Shown: positions 1-12,009 of the stretch, piece by piece | Layout: each line of letters opens with the position of its first letter | Position numbering within the stretch: the stretch's first letter is position 1 | NCBI RefSeq assembly: GCF_037975245.1 | Contig: NC_092567.1 | Location: forward strand, 6,880,714 to 6,944,713 | From: Apostichopus japonicus | Taxonomy: Eukaryota; Echinodermata; Holothuroidea; Aspidochirotida; Stichopodidae | Reading direction: 5' to 3' | DNA: 64,000 nucleotides | Position numbers and translations under genes: made by a program | The notes under the pieces: generated by a model | Seen by the model: the letters and a program-made list of their open reading frames with translations, nothing else | The model's database searches: none | Told to the model about the DNA's origin: nothing

Positions 1-59
1 AAGGCACTGCTGTATGTCCATAACGTCTTATTTTCAAAATGTCACTATTAGTTTACAGG

Positions 60-670
60 GTCTGTTTTGTCTTTGAGAGAGCTCACTGCTATAATTAGAC
101 AACTTTTACAGAGAGAGAGAGAGAGAGAGCTCCCTGGTGTTGTTAGGGAGCGATCACAAACATAGCTCCCTAATATTAATAGGAGCTGTCACAAAGACGG
201 TTGCCTGGTAAAATTAGGGAGCTGTCTCAGAGAGGTCCTTGGTATAATTTAGGCAGCTGTTACAGAAAGAGTTCCCTGGTATTATTTGAGAGCTGTCACA
301 AACAGAGCTCCCTAGAATTAATATGAGCTGTCAAAAAGACGGTTGCCTGATATAATTAGGAAGCTGTCACAGAGAGGTCCAGGGTTTAATTAGGCAGCTG
401 GTGCATAGAATAATCCCTAGTATTTTTAGGGAGCTGTAACAAAAGAGCTCCCTAGAATTAATATGAGCTGTCTAAAAGTGGGTTCCCTGGTATAATAAAG
501 GAGCTGTTACAGAGATAACTCCCTGGTATTATCAGGGAGCTGTCACAAACAGAGCTCCCTGATATTAATATTACCTGTAGCTGTCACAAAAAAAGGTTTC
601 CCTTGTATAATTAGGGAGATGTCAGAATGGGTGCACCCTGGTATAATTAGGGAGCTGTCATGGAGAGATG
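60..670. repeat. degenerate AGCTCCCT/AGGGAGCT hairpin minisatellite, copy 1
   Basis: About ten degenerate units of roughly 55-65 bp. Each has a GAGCTCCCT block, a short AT-rich stretch and a complementary AGGGAGCT block followed by GTCACA. A unit can therefore fold into a hairpin. A short GA microsatellite sits near 112-130. The same family recurs at 27490-28250, flanked by the same kind of sequence, which points to a duplicated host segment rather than a free satellite. No coding potential seen. Confidence 0.8.
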
Positions 671-1711
671 TCATTGGTGTTACACTAAGCCCCCCCCCCC
701 CTCCTCATTACCAATGTTTCGTTTTTGTTGCGTAGAAGTATAGAAGACGCGAATATAGCATTGTACTGGATCAAAGTATCAATATAGATAACAATATCAG
801 CTGATCAGCTATATTGTAAACTGTTAGTTTGTTATGTAAATATCGAGTGATGGTTTCTGGAAGGCTAAATAAATACTATGAATTGTGTAACATAAGTGAC
901 TTTTAGTGCACGGTTATTGATGTGATGTTTGACTTTTAAATCGATATTCTCATTTGTATCGGCGTTACAAGGGATATGAAAATAATTTAACCCATTCCCC
1001 TCTCCCACGAACATAACATATAGCTATGTATTGACTCAAATGTTCTTTACCACTGCAGGTACAAAAAAGAAATGCATATATTACACATACATTGTATTTG
1101 CAGAGACCAAATCTTGGAATATCAATCATTTGTGCATATTCCTCAATCGTTTATCAGCTCTTAATTATAATTATGTAATGTTTTATTGCAGATCCTCAAA
1201 GTGCTTGTCTGGTTTCAACATTCTTGGTGTAATTGTTGTGGTTAATTGTGACATATTAGGTTAAATTGATTTTTTTTCCTGTAAAGGTGGAGGATGGTGA
1301 AAGATGTAACAACGGATTGTTAGAAATAGCTGAATTATACCAGTATACCATTGTAATCACTACAGAGGTATTATCTAGGCAGAGTGGTAATGAAGGTTAG
1401 GTGCGGTTGCCGAAAGACCCCTGGTTAAAAAACTCTTCCTTTAATAAGATAAATGCAATATGAAATGTATAAAGAATGAGACTTAACATTACCATTATAT
1501 CTAAGATACAATGTGAATGTCCGTCATAATTAACACATGGGATTAAATGCATACAATAGCATACAGACTTTACTTTATTAGTATTATTATTATGATGAAT
1601 TATAAATAAGTTATGAAAATATACTCGATCTTTTATATTAAGTTTAAGACGAAACATTTAAACAAAAAAAGGAAACTTTAATACCTTGATATACAGAGTC
1701 AAATAAACGTT
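671..1711. other. non-coding host segment, diverged duplicate of sequence at 29-31 kb and 26.0 kb
   Basis: I see no gene here. 760-960 matches 29085-29290, sharing the stretch TTTGTTATGTAAATATCGAG. 1050-1345 matches about 30720-30970, sharing CTCAATCGT, AATGTAATG and GGATTGTTAG blocks. 1675-1711 matches 26010-26045. The segment ends with TAAACGTT (1704-1711), which is repeated at 15325-15332 on the far side of the large insertion. Confidence 0.65.
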
Positions 1712-1877
1712 AAAGGGCGTAGGAACCGGGGGGGGGGGGCTGGGGCGCCAGCCCCCACCAGTGAAAAATATGGTGGGGCGGAAGTATCATTCCGCCCCCC
1801 CCGGCCCCCGCTTCGCAAGTCAGAAAACCCCTTTTTGGTTCCTTGCTTTAGCAAAAGGAACCTATGTAGTCAGGTTG

Positions 1878-1879
<2 letters not shown>

Positions 1880-1924
<45 letters not shown>

Positions 1925-1940
1925 CGTGTGTCTGTGTGTG
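1880..1940. repeat. GT microsatellite
   Basis: About 20 uninterrupted GT units followed by an imperfect CGTGCGTGTGTCTGTGTGTG-type stretch. It follows a CCTTGCTTTAGCAAAAGG inverted motif. A similar arrangement (CCTTGCCAGAGGCAAAAGG, then GT repeats) recurs near 19190-19245, so it belongs to a dispersed repeat. Open frames across it are artefacts. Confidence 0.9.
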
Positions 1941-2039
1941 CATCTGTGACACTTGCTTGGGTACGCTCTATCTCAATAAGGGAAAGTTGGATTGAGGCCA
2001 AACTTGGACTATAGATCCGCCATATGGAGAAGGTGTGCC

Positions 2040-4686
2040 CTATTGTTTTTGGTGCCCACAAAGGTCACCGAAGGTCAGTTATGGTCCAAAAACCGAAAAT
2101 ATTAAAACTGCAATAACTCCCAGTGCCAATGTGTGACAAGATTGATATTTTGGGACAAGTTGTGAACTGGTCAGGGGAGCATTTTCAAACTTAACGGTCA
2201 TGTGATCCGAGGTCACCAAAAGTCAATTAATGATAAAAAACTAGTATTTTTGCGATAACTTGAGAACGAAATGTCCGTTAGGGTTGGGAGTTGCTTCAAT
2301 GTTATCCAATTGTCGACCCGCATCTGGGTGACCCTTGACCTCAATTTGACCTCTGGTGACCTTTACGTGTTTTTGGGGATTTTTACAGTTTTGATGCTAT
2401 TTTCAGATGTCAAAGGTACCTTCTGATCATAAATGTCAATAGGTTGACCCCGTGTGACCTTTATGTGCGAAGTTATATGGGGTCAAAGTTTTTTGGTCGG
2501 AGTTAGGATGGTTGTACAGACTTTTCGTTTTGTTTTTTGGAATCAGGAGATTAAACTACATGTGAAACCAAGGTCAAAAGGTCAAAGGTCACATTAGAAA
2601 AAATGTGCTTATTTTGGGAGGAAACGAGCAAAAAAGGAAATGTTTGGTTTTGATGCTAGATTTGGATATCAAAGGTACCTTCCGATCAAAAATGTCAATT
2701 GGTTGACACCCCTGTGACCTTCGTGTGCGAAGTTGTACGAGGTCAAAGTTAATTTTCAGACATATAATGCAACAACTCCCAGTTCCAAGGTGTGGCATGG
2801 TTGATATTTTTGGACAAGCTGCAAATGGTATAGGGGAATATTTTCAAACTTAACGGTCATGTGATCCGAGGTCACCAAAGGTCAATTAATGTTAAAAAAC
2901 TAGTATTTTGGGGGCAGAAAATGGGCAAAGAAAAAATGTTTGAATTTGTATAGTTTGATGCTCTAATTTAGGTCTCATCAATCAAAAATGTCAATAAGTT
3001 GACCCAAGGTGACCTTTGTATGTTAAGTTATATGAGGTCAAAGTTAATTTTCAGACATTTAGTGTAATAACTCCCAGTGCCAAGGTGTTACACAGTTGAT
3101 ATTTTGAGACAAGTTGCAAATGGTATAGGGGAATATTTTCAAACTTAAGGGTCATGTGAACCGAGGTCACCAAAGGTCAATTAATGATAAAAAACTAGTA
3201 TTTTTGCGGTAACTTGAGAACAAATTGTCCGTTAGGGTTGGGAGTTGCTTCAATGTAATCCAATTGTCGACCCGCATCTGGGTGACCCTTGACCTCAATT
3301 TGACCTCTGGTGACCTTTTCGTGTTTTGTGGATTTTTACAGTTTCGATGCTATTTTCAGATGTTAAAGGTACCTTCTGATCATAAATGTCAAATGGTTGA
3401 CCCCCGTGTGACCTTCGTGTGCGAAGTTATATGAGGTCAAAGTTAATTTTCAGACATTTAATGCAATAACTCCCAGGTCCAAGTTGTGACAAGGTTGATA
3501 TTTTTGGAGTAGTTGCAAATGGTATAGGGGAATATTTTCAAACTTAATGGTCATGTGATACAAGGTCACCAAAGGTCAATTCATGATAAAAAACTAGTAT
3601 TTTTGCGATAACTTGAGAACAAATTGTCCGTTAGGGTTGGGAGTTGCTTCAATGTAATCCAATTGTCGACCCGCATCTTGATGACCCTTGACCTCAATTT
3701 GACCTCTGGTGACCTTTTCGTGTTTTGTGGATTTTTACAGTTTCGATGCTATTTTTAGATGTTAAAGGTACCTTCTAATCATAAATGTTAATAGGTTGAC
3801 CCCCGTCTGACCTTCGTGTGCGAAGTTATATGAGGTCAAAGTTAATTTTCAGACATTTAGTGTAATAACTCCCAGTGCCGAGGTGTTACACAGTTGATAT
3901 TTTGAGGCAAGTTGCAAATGGTATAGGGGAATATTTTCAAACTTAAGGGTCATGTGATCCGAGGTCACCAAAGGTCAATTAATGATAAAAAACTAGTATT
4001 TTTGCGATAACTTGAGAACAAATTGTCCATTAGGGTTGGGAGTTGCTTCAATGTAATCCAATTGTTGACCCGCATCTGGGTGACCCTTGACCTCAATTTG
4101 ACCTCTGGTGACCTTTTCGTGTTTTGTGGATTTTTACAGTTTCGATGCTATTTTTAGATGTTAAAGGTACCTTCTGATCATAAATGTCAATTGGTTGACC
4201 CCCGTGTGACCTTCGTGTGCGAAGTTAAATGAGGTCAAAGTTAATTTTCAGACATTTAATGCAATAACTCCCAGGTCCAAGTTGTGACAAGGTTGATATT
4301 TTTGGAGTAGTTGCAAATGGTATAGGGGAATATTTTCAAACTTAATGGTCATGTGATACAAGGTCACCAAAGGTCAATTCATGATAAAAAACTAGTATTT
4401 TTGCGATAACTTGAGAACAAATTGTCCATTAGGGTTGGGAGTTGCTTCAATGTAATCCAATTGTCGACCCGCATCTGGATGACCCTTGACCTCAATTTGA
4501 CCTCTGGTGACCTTTTCGTGTTTTGTGGATTTTTACAGTTTCGATGCTATTTTTAGATGTTAAAGGTACCTTCTGATCATAAATGTTAATAGGTTGACCC
4601 CCGTCTGACCTTCGTGTGCGAAGTTATATGAGGTCAAAGTTAATTTTCAGACATTTAGTGTAATAACTCCCAGTGCCGAGGTGTTA
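2040..4686. repeat. ~400-bp satellite array rich in GGTCA half-sites, left block
   Basis: The landmark GGGTTGGGAGTTGC occurs at about 2283, 3236, 3637, 4034 and 4434. Spacing is about 400 bp in the regular part; the first interval is longer and degenerate. Each unit carries several copies of AGGTCA/TGACCT words, for example GAGGTCACCAAAGGTCA and TGACCTCAATTTGACCTC. The array resumes in phase at 12842, after the inserted element at 4687-12841. No conserved protein is encoded. Confidence 0.9.
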
Positions 4687-4699
4687 CCCAGATAACATC

Positions 4700-5190
4700 A
4701 TGCTAGCGGTCCACCGGCGGCCCGCCAGCTGCACCACTGGCGGTCCACCGGCGGGGAAAGCCGGCGGAACGCCAGAGATTTGGCCGGCTTTAATCCGGCG
4801 GTCCGCCGGCGACTACGCCAGAAGACCGCCGGAGAAACGCCAGCGTACCGCCGGTGTACCGCCAGTGTTTCACAAGCAGACCGCCGAAGAAACGCCAGCG
4901 TACCGCCGGTGATCCACCAGTAGACCGCCAGAGAAACGCCAGCGTACCGCCGAAGAAACGCCAGCGTTCCGCCGGTGTACCGCCAGTGTTCCACCGGCAG
5001 ACCGCCGAAGAAACTCCAGCGTACCGCCGGTGTTCCACCAGTAGACCGCCAAAGAAACGCCAGCGTAACGCTGGTGTACCGTCAGTGTTCCACCAGCAGA
5101 CCGCCGAAGAAACGCCAGTTTTCCGCCGGTGTACTACCAGCAGACCGCCGGAGAAACGCAAGCTTACCACCGGAGTACCGCTGAATTTCT
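4700..5190. repeat. GC-rich CCGCC/GGCGG subterminal minisatellite
   Basis: Degenerate units built on ACCGCCGAAGAAACGCCAGCG and CCGCCGGTGT words, strongly GC-rich against an AT-rich background. Free of stops in several frames on both strands, which creates overlapping spurious open frames rich in R, G, T and P. It lies directly inside the left terminus of the 4687-12841 element and is related in composition to the array at its right end. Confidence 0.85.
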
Positions 5191-5785
5191 GTCAGAGAGA
5201 GCCAGTGGCGGAGAAACAGGGGGGGTTGGGGGGGTTTTAACCCCCCCACTTTTTGAAGAGGGGGGGTTGGCCCACACAATCAACCCCCCCTAGTTTTTGC
5301 CAGTAATGTTCTGTTATAGCCTATGTTATGTGCTCCAAATGGCATAATAAATCAAATTATTAAATTTGAAATTGTTAAAGTCATTTCAACCTTTTACCTG
5401 GTAGGCTATCAACAATTAACGACCGAAAACCGAGTTAGAATTGACCGACACATTATTTCTAGCCCCTTTCCCCCACCTTGCGCATTGGACCTTGTAGCTC
5501 ATAGCGCTAACTTCACCCCACAACAGAAATACACAAAATAACGTTTTGTTGCTGTTGAATAGCTTTGGAACTGTATACACTTGCCAACTTCAACGAGGTG
5601 AAGGAAGGAAAAGAAAAAGAAGAAAGAGAGAAAAGGACCAAAGGATGGAGTAGAAAATACGGCAAGAAAACGGGAAGAGGAAGAGGAACAGTGACAAAAT
5701 TATACGAATTTGTAAAGCAAACAGCAGATATCACATCATATCAGTGAGCATGAAAATGGCGTTCCACGATAAACAGCCTCCAAAC

Positions 5786-6333
5786 CATGGGCGCAGATCC
5801 TGGTGAGGACAGCGGGACGCGTCCCCACCAACTTTTTCAGTAGTGGGGACATGATATACCGTGTCCCCACCAATTTGTCTTTGCATTTCAAGTTCCCCTG
5901 TATGGAACTTTGGCGAAGTTTGATCCAGCATTGTGCAAATGACATGCAGCAGTTCTCATTTTATTGTATTTTATCCACAGTTGTTAAATATAGGACGGAA
6001 ATCGCATTTGCGGCAGTCTATATTTGTTTTCTGGGAGAGGACCCCAGACCCATCGTATATACAAAAGTCTACTTGGATTATTTGTCCCCTGATTTTCTTT
6101 CTGCAGACGCCCATGTATTTCTCCAAACTAAATTTCTAAGCAATGAGATCTAAAACTTAAGGAGGTTTAGGAGCATCATTAGGTCTGGGAAGTGTTATTT
6201 CCGGCGATCTGGGAGGTATATTTGCCCCAAAAAATCGTACGCTACGCGCGAACCCATGGTCGCGCTCCGCTTAGATAGTGTCATAGAACAGACACGCGTC
6301 CCCACCATTATCCAAGACTGATCTGCGCCCATG
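5786..6333. mobile_element. 548-bp MITE nested in the 1.9 kb element
   Basis: Perfect 14-bp terminal inverted repeats CATGGGCGCAGATC (5786-5799) and their inverse (6320-6333). Flanks are CTCCAAAC and CTCAAAAC, an 8-bp target duplication with one mismatch, consistent with hAT-type insertion. The subterminal GGGACGCGTCCCCACC motif near the left end recurs inverted near the right end (6293-6305). No transposase is encoded. Confidence 0.85.
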
Positions 6334-6349
6334 CTCAAAACTGTCGATG

Positions 6350-6945
6350 TGTGTAGTGTTCAGTTTCGGAAATATCTGGTACATTTTTATTTCCTTCAAC
6401 GAAAGTTTTTAGTAGCCGTCTGAATTTTCGAAAATTCCCTAACCAACATTCTTCATCATACTTCATCATACTCGTGCAATTTTGACCCGTCTGTTAGGGT
6501 TTGAAGGAGGTTTTTCTATATCGGTTGTCCATAGATGATATTTTGTGCAACATTATGGGTATGTTTTGAAGTGAATTTATTCACGAGAATTGTGAATTTT
6601 CAAATTCTGAACAGTGGGGCTGACGGATATTGTGGGCCGCGATGAAGAATCACCTACAAAAGCAATGATCCACAGGATATGTGATGAAGTCGAACATGAT
6701 GTGTGACTGGTGACAATCTTCAAAAAGGTTATAGATGAGAAAAAAAAGTATTTGGAAAAAACTTGGTTGTCAGGCAAAAGTGTACATATGGTTGGTCAGT
6801 TTCAAGCCATTTCAAGTGCCATTTCCGGTGATCTGGGGGTACCAAAACCAGAAATTTTCTTGTACGCTGCGCGCCAACCAATGGTGGCGCTCCGCTTAGA
6901 TAGTAATACGCGCCCCCCGGGTTAGAAAATCCTGCATACACCCCT
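6350..6945. repeat. dispersed repeat shared, inverted, with 23924-24500
   Basis: Contains TGTACGCTGCGCGCCAACC and GGTGGCGCTCCGCTTAGATA, words found in many of the hAT-like elements here. It is followed by a GATTTTCTAACCC-type end, inverted. The order of motifs (GTGACTGGTGACAATCTTCAAAAA, GATCCACAGGA) is reproduced on the opposite strand at 23924-24240. Likely an internal part of the same transposon family. Confidence 0.7.
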
Positions 6946-7141
6946 GGTTAAATCCAGCTTTTCAAGGCCTGGGCAGTGCCATTTACTGCAATCTGGGAGG
7001 CAATATTTGCCAAAAAATTCTTGTGCACTTCGCGCCAACATATGGTGGCCCTCCACTTAGATAGTGAGCCAGCAGTTATGACTTTTTATTTCATCAATGG
7101 CCTGCAACCCCCCCACTTCTGACAAGAAATCTCCGCCACTG

Positions 7142-8522
7142 GAGAGAGCCACTGGCTATCCACTAGCTAATATCCAGTGTTCTGGCGACCTGCTAGCCCA
7201 AATCTGGTATTTCGCCAGCAACCCGCTAGGCAGAGATCTTCACATGAATTGCTAACCAAATATCTGTGTTCCGGTAGAAAACTGTCCGTCAAATATCTGG
7301 TTTTGTCCCAGCACATTGTCAAGGGAATGCTAGCAAGAGTGCCAGCTTGTTTGGGGTGTACTACTAGAACAGAGCTATTGGTCTACCTGCAGATTTTACT
7401 GAATTACACATGCGGTTACATATGAAGAAATAATGACTAACACAGTGAAATTAGTTGCTATCATTTTATTACGCCTATAAATTACAAAGCGAGAAAATGA
7501 GTTCCAGCGTTAAATATTGCAACAGCACTAAAGAAATTCACTCGTCAACTGTTTGTGGTGAAGTCCGAGATTTTCGCCCTCCCTGACAATCTGATGCATC
7601 CTTCAGAAATCTAACCACCGCCGCCTGAATATCAGATGAAGTCGATTGTGCAGTTCCTCCGTACAGCTTCTGTTAATACAAAACACATTACACAAAACAT
7701 TACATAAAAGATTGCATTCTACACAAGCAGTAAAATGAAGCCAATAATGGGTTACCCGATACTCATAGCTAGGACAGTTACTACTGTTCATGTTCCACAA
7801 CCATGCATCAGTTACTACTGTAACTGCTCGTAACACAGTAACATGTGTTACAGGTGGCAAGTTTTTTGTAAATGCAAATAAAAAAAAAATAAAAAAATAA
7901 ATTATAAAATTTAATATATATACTATTTTTTTTTTTTTAAATTACAGCAAATTTTCACCTGTCTGACTCTTAGTTCAACGTGTCACATCTTTTTGATAAT
8001 TACTGTGCCAACTGTAACACTGGCTATGAGTATCGGCTGGGGTCTCACATTATGATCACAATTGGTTAAACTACATTATTCACATTTTCACACATTTACC
8101 ATTTTTGCAGTGATATACGAAATATTTCCTTTGCATTTGACAGTCACCTTCTTTCATTTTATACTGAACACATGCATTACTGTTGCAAATCCAGGTCCCA
8201 TCAATTGGGAAAGAAAGTGACAATGGACTGGTCAATAAAATCATATGGTGAATTAACTTTAAAATCAATGCTGAATGCTGCTTTTCAACTGCATCTGAAA
8301 CAACACATCTTACATCAAAATATATTTGTAGTAACTTATTTAAATGACCAGAATTCAATGTATATTAAAGCAAGAATTCTCGTTGATGGGGTTTTGCATT
8401 GAAAAGCTGGCCGATCCATGAGTCAAATGCACAACCCCCTCCCCACAACTCAAGGTTCTCTTCACTGCTGCTGAAAACAAAAATGACACATATAAACTCA
8501 CTTTCAATTATGTATTTCATAC
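7142..8522. other. interior of the 8.2 kb element, no gene recognised
   Basis: The first ~200 bp continue the degenerate subterminal CCAGC/CTAGC-rich sequence. The rest is AT-rich with poly(A)/poly(T) patches near 7880-7940. Short minus-strand open frames at 7603-7860 and 8080-8358 show no motif I can name. They could include 3' untranslated or terminal exon sequence of the DUF4806-type gene just to the right. Confidence 0.4.
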
Positions 8523-9224
8523 ATGCAGCTTCGCAAAGGCTGTTTTCCCAGTGGTACATGTCCAGTTCAGTGTGGTAGCAACTGCATTTGCCAATAAATC
8601 ACCCATGATTCTTTTAACGCACTCCTTCAACGTGTTGCCACCAAGAATTGATAGTCTTCTCTTCTTGAAACAACAAAAAGAAAGAAAAGTTAATCAGAAA
8701 CCATTCAATAATTATTATACAAACAGAAATATTCAAGTAATTCTATTTCATCCAAACTTTGGCATCTTTTGCTAATTTCTTATCAATATTTTAAGAGGAA
8801 CTAGCAATGCAGTGCTGCAATGTTCCTTTCTGGGTCCAGTCAAAAACAAGATTGATTTAACAGCCCACTTTTGTAGAATGCACCGCAATGTAAAATCATT
8901 TCTGGCCAAACTCTTGTTACCTAAATGCTTTCATGTCTGTTACTACCTTAGAGTTTTAATTTTCTCCCAGGAAAAGGAAATTAGCCCCTCAGGAAATATT
9001 TTATTTTGTACAGACCACTGACACAATAAAACCTGACTTGGCTTCAAATTTATAATGATAAACTAACATTACACTCTGGAAAACTGTTTTCTGATTACTT
9101 TCCTTACACTTTTAAACTGACTTACCAAATATCTTTCCAAAGCCTTGTTTGTTTCAATAGAGTCATCCAGGTTAATAAATTCCTCCAAAGATCCCACAGG
9201 AATAGTAACGCGCTGGCTTCTAAC
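8523..9224 (-). pseudogene. DUF4806-domain gene fragment (two exons) inside the transposon
   Basis: Two minus-strand exons are readable. Exon 9224-9126 encodes 33 codons including VTIPVGSLEEF and ETNKALERYL, then a GTAAG donor. Exon 8663-8523 (after a TTGTTTCAAG acceptor) encodes 47 codons including LGGNTLKECVKRIM and NWTCTTGKTAFAKLH. Both join in phase 0. The pattern (LxSxEEFxxL...ALxRYL, then LGGxTxKExVKRIM...NWTxxxGKxAF) is that of DUF4806, a domain of unknown function common in metazoan transposon-linked proteins. The reading frame is closed just upstream of the first exon (TAA at the 9224 end). The next stretch upstream (about 9430-9570) is open only with a frame change, so this copy is probably decayed or incompletely resolved. 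It may be the accessory protein of the 4687-12841 element. Confidence 0.6.
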
Positions 9225-10277
9225 TTAGTTCCTGAAATCCTGATCTGGAAAAATTGATAAATTGTGATTTAATCTGCTGACTCCATCTTCCTCAAAAAAC
9301 AACAACAGCAGCATACTTTGGTGTTTCCATACTTCAAATTAAAGTTAACAGTAAATAAGTTCACAACAACATATTGTGCAGGAGAGGAATGGCTATCTGT
9401 CGCTCCTTTATATACTTATAATCCTTTCACTCTTAACTTCAACTGTGTCATCATGCAGCTCAAAGTTGTTATCATTATTGCATGTTTCTTGTAAAACAGT
9501 GTTGACATGCCCATCAACCTCATTTTGTATTTTCCTTGTTTAGTTCGCCAGGGATTTCACATGAGTCATTTTTTCCCTGTTAATCTACTGCAAAAAAAGA
9601 ACCAAAAACAATAATCTAGAGCTCTTCATTCTGTATCCATTACTAACAATTGGCATTAACCCTTGGATTAATTTTTTTTTTTTTGGGGGGGGGGGGAGAA
9701 CTATTATATAAGGTCAAATTTACATCATCAAATACAGACAAATCATGTTATTCGTTACTCTGTCTGCAGAGCTTTTTAAACAGAATAACATACCCTCCTG
9801 CTTGCCGAAAGTTGTATCTACTTTCATTGCCATTTAATTCATCTGGGAATACAATAGAGGGGCAAATTGAACCTAAACTACCTCCACTAACTATGCTTTC
9901 AATGATTTATTGCCAAGGAATTTAAACAGTTCTCCCCCCGCAGCACTTTAAACTTTGAACCCTTTAAAGTAACTTTCCATAGAGTTAAATAGTGGCACGC
10001 AGTACAGACATAGCACAGAGGCAGTTCAGCTATTGGGCAAATATACTTTACTTTAACTGAGGATCACTTCAATGTAGGCAGTTATTTTCTTGGAAATCAT
10101 GTGCAGAATGATTCACCAGAAACTGAGCACAAACTGGAATAGACCCAATGCAAATATTTCAAATTGACAGTAGCTAAGACAAAAAAGCAACAAAAAGAGA
10201 TAAGGCAGCCACAATTTTTTTAGAAGCCTAGAGGCTAGATATGAAATATTTTTCATTATCGTGTTGGTTGGTATCAC
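9225..10277. other. AT-rich interior of the 8.2 kb element
   Basis: Minus-strand sequence at about 9430-9590 looks like linker-type coding sequence (a stretch containing EVDGHVNTVLQETCNN) after a TTTTTTTGCAG acceptor, but it carries a frame disruption. A T/G homopolymer run sits at 9668-9696. Nothing else is supported. Confidence 0.35.
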
Positions 10278-10572
10278 CAAGAGCGTAGGAACCGGGGGGG
10301 GATGGGGGCGCCAGCCCCCCAGTGAAAAATGTGGAGGGGCGGAAGTATCATTCCGCCCTCCCCCTGGCTTCGCAAGTCAGAAAACCCCTTTTTCATTCCC
10401 AAATGAGAAAAAAATCTCACTTGGAGCACCAAATTGCATCTAAGGCCAGGTGACAATACAAAATTAAGTTTACAAAATTGAGTGGGTGTTGAAGTGTGCC
10501 ATATTGCACCCTCCCCCCAGGCCGGCCATCAGTCTTCAGCCCCCCACTCAAAAGTACCTTCCTACGCTACTG
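10278..10572 (+). mobile_element. 295-bp hAT-like MITE, short form of the 13.6 kb insertion's ends
   Basis: Left end CAAGAGCGTAGGAACC; right end, inverted, CAGTAGCGTAGGAAGG. The left part (GGGGGCGCCAGCCCCC, GCGGAAGTATCATTCCGCC, TTCGCAAGTCAGAAAACCCC) matches 1735-1835, and the right part (GGAGCACCAAATTGCATCTAA, GGGTGTTGAAGTGTGC) matches 15115-15324. Flanks GGTATCAC and GGTAGCCT agree at 5 of 8 positions, so the target duplication is decayed. Confidence 0.75.
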
Positions 10573-12009
10573 GGTAGCCTATCACTATACTCCACAGGAG
10601 TACTCATAAACTATGATGACGATGACCTATTGTTCTCCAAAATGCTTAATTTGTCACAAAAACTTTGAAGCCTAAGCACTAAACATGAAATCCAAAAAGA
10701 TTTAACCACCAACCCATTCCTGATATTTAAAAACAACCATACTTATATTATTATTAATAAGGTTTTAACATTGAGTCTTTACCTTCTTAACTAGCCTAGG
10801 CCTAGCTATAAACAAATAAAACAGCACATTATTTCTTAAAAGTTATGGATGACCATGATTTTTCAATACTGTAACATACCAAATGATTTAAAACTAGGCC
10901 TAGGCCCCTAGTACTAGTGTACTACCACTACTAGTAGTAACTAGTAGTAGTACTGTACTACTAGTAAAGTAATATATATTTCAGAATATGATATTTAAAA
11001 TTAGGAGGAAGCCTCCCATAGTCATCTAGTAATATTTACAGTATTAACCTTCTGCAGATAACAGTTTTCTTCTAATACAGTCAGCAAACAAATGTTTCGG
11101 CATAACATTGCATAACCTAGCTATTATACAAACAACGGTCATTAGTTTACCTTTATGTGTGATCGTTATTGCTCAGCCTAACACAATTAACACCTACAAA
11201 TTGTAGGCTAGGTGTAATTCATACACCGCGAAAGGCTTCTCATTAAGCGATACATTCTAGCCTAACGCTAGATTACGTCTAAGTTTATTTAAAAAAATAG
11301 TCACTTCAAATACTTGCGAAATCAAATGTACAACTGTCAACCCTTAGTACGAAAAAACAGGTACATACCTCTTAAGCAAATTTGTATCTGCAGACTGCAA
11401 GTACTTTCAAAACAATTGATCAGGATATCCAACATCGAAAGAGTTGTAACGGATTACGAAAGCGACCGCTTTTCAAACTAGCTGCTATATCTGAGGACAC
11501 TGAGCATTGCGGTTTAGCGATTGGATGCCAGTTATACTAGGCTCGTTCGATCAGTGAAAAATGTTTTCTGAACTGTTTTCTCTCAACTACGCTAAATTGT
11601 TGATTAATAAATACTTCTTGGGATAGTTGAAATTTATTAAAGTATTTGAATATCGCTTATAACGTTATTGCTAATATTTATTTCAGAATTTGAATTTGTT
11701 GAAAATATTATTTTGTAAGTGTTCCTGTGGTTAAGGGTATTACCCGCTCATTTTGCCCAAATGCTTGCCAAGATTTCTTCATGTGGTATCCGTCAGACTC
11801 GTTCGATCAGTATTTTTTTCCCCTTCAAATATTATGTAGTGTATGATAATATATATAACATTAGATGGTAAGCAAAATTTAACTACTTTGAGTTAGCTCA
11901 ATCTTTAATTACCTTATAGTTATTGGCGAATATAGGTTTTAGGAAAATATTATTCTGTTAATTGTGCCAGTTTGGTAAGGTAACTTCCCGCCAATTCTGC
12001 ACAAAAGCT
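10573..12009. other. right interior of the 8.2 kb element, palindromic ACTAGT cluster
   Basis: AT-rich, no gene recognised. 10905-10970 is a dense cluster of ACTAGT/TAGTAG words, including a 10-bp-armed palindrome ACTAGTAGTA...TACTACTAGT with a 6-nt loop. CTCGTTCGATCAGT is repeated at about 11542 and 11800. This could be the 5' flank of the minus-strand DUF4806-type gene. Confidence 0.4.

Larger units (their letters stand above)
5203..7141. mobile_element. 1.9 kb hAT-like element nested in the 8.2 kb element
   Basis: Ends are CAGTGGCGGAGA on the left and its inverse TCTCCGCCACTG on the right. A perfect 8-bp direct repeat GAGAGAGC flanks it (5195-5202 and 7142-7149). Long G and C runs sit just inside both ends. 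It contains a further nested element (5786-6333) and a segment (about 6350-6945) homologous, in opposite orientation, to 23924-24500. No intact coding sequence was recognised, so it appears non-autonomous. Confidence 0.85.

Noticed and set aside
1761-2061. Open frames through GT/CA repeats
   Set aside because: Microsatellite translation (VCVC and THTH runs).
4673-5279. Several overlapping open frames of 60-128 codons on both strands
   Set aside because: They run through a GC-rich minisatellite that lacks stops; the peptides are repeats of R, G, T and P without domain features.
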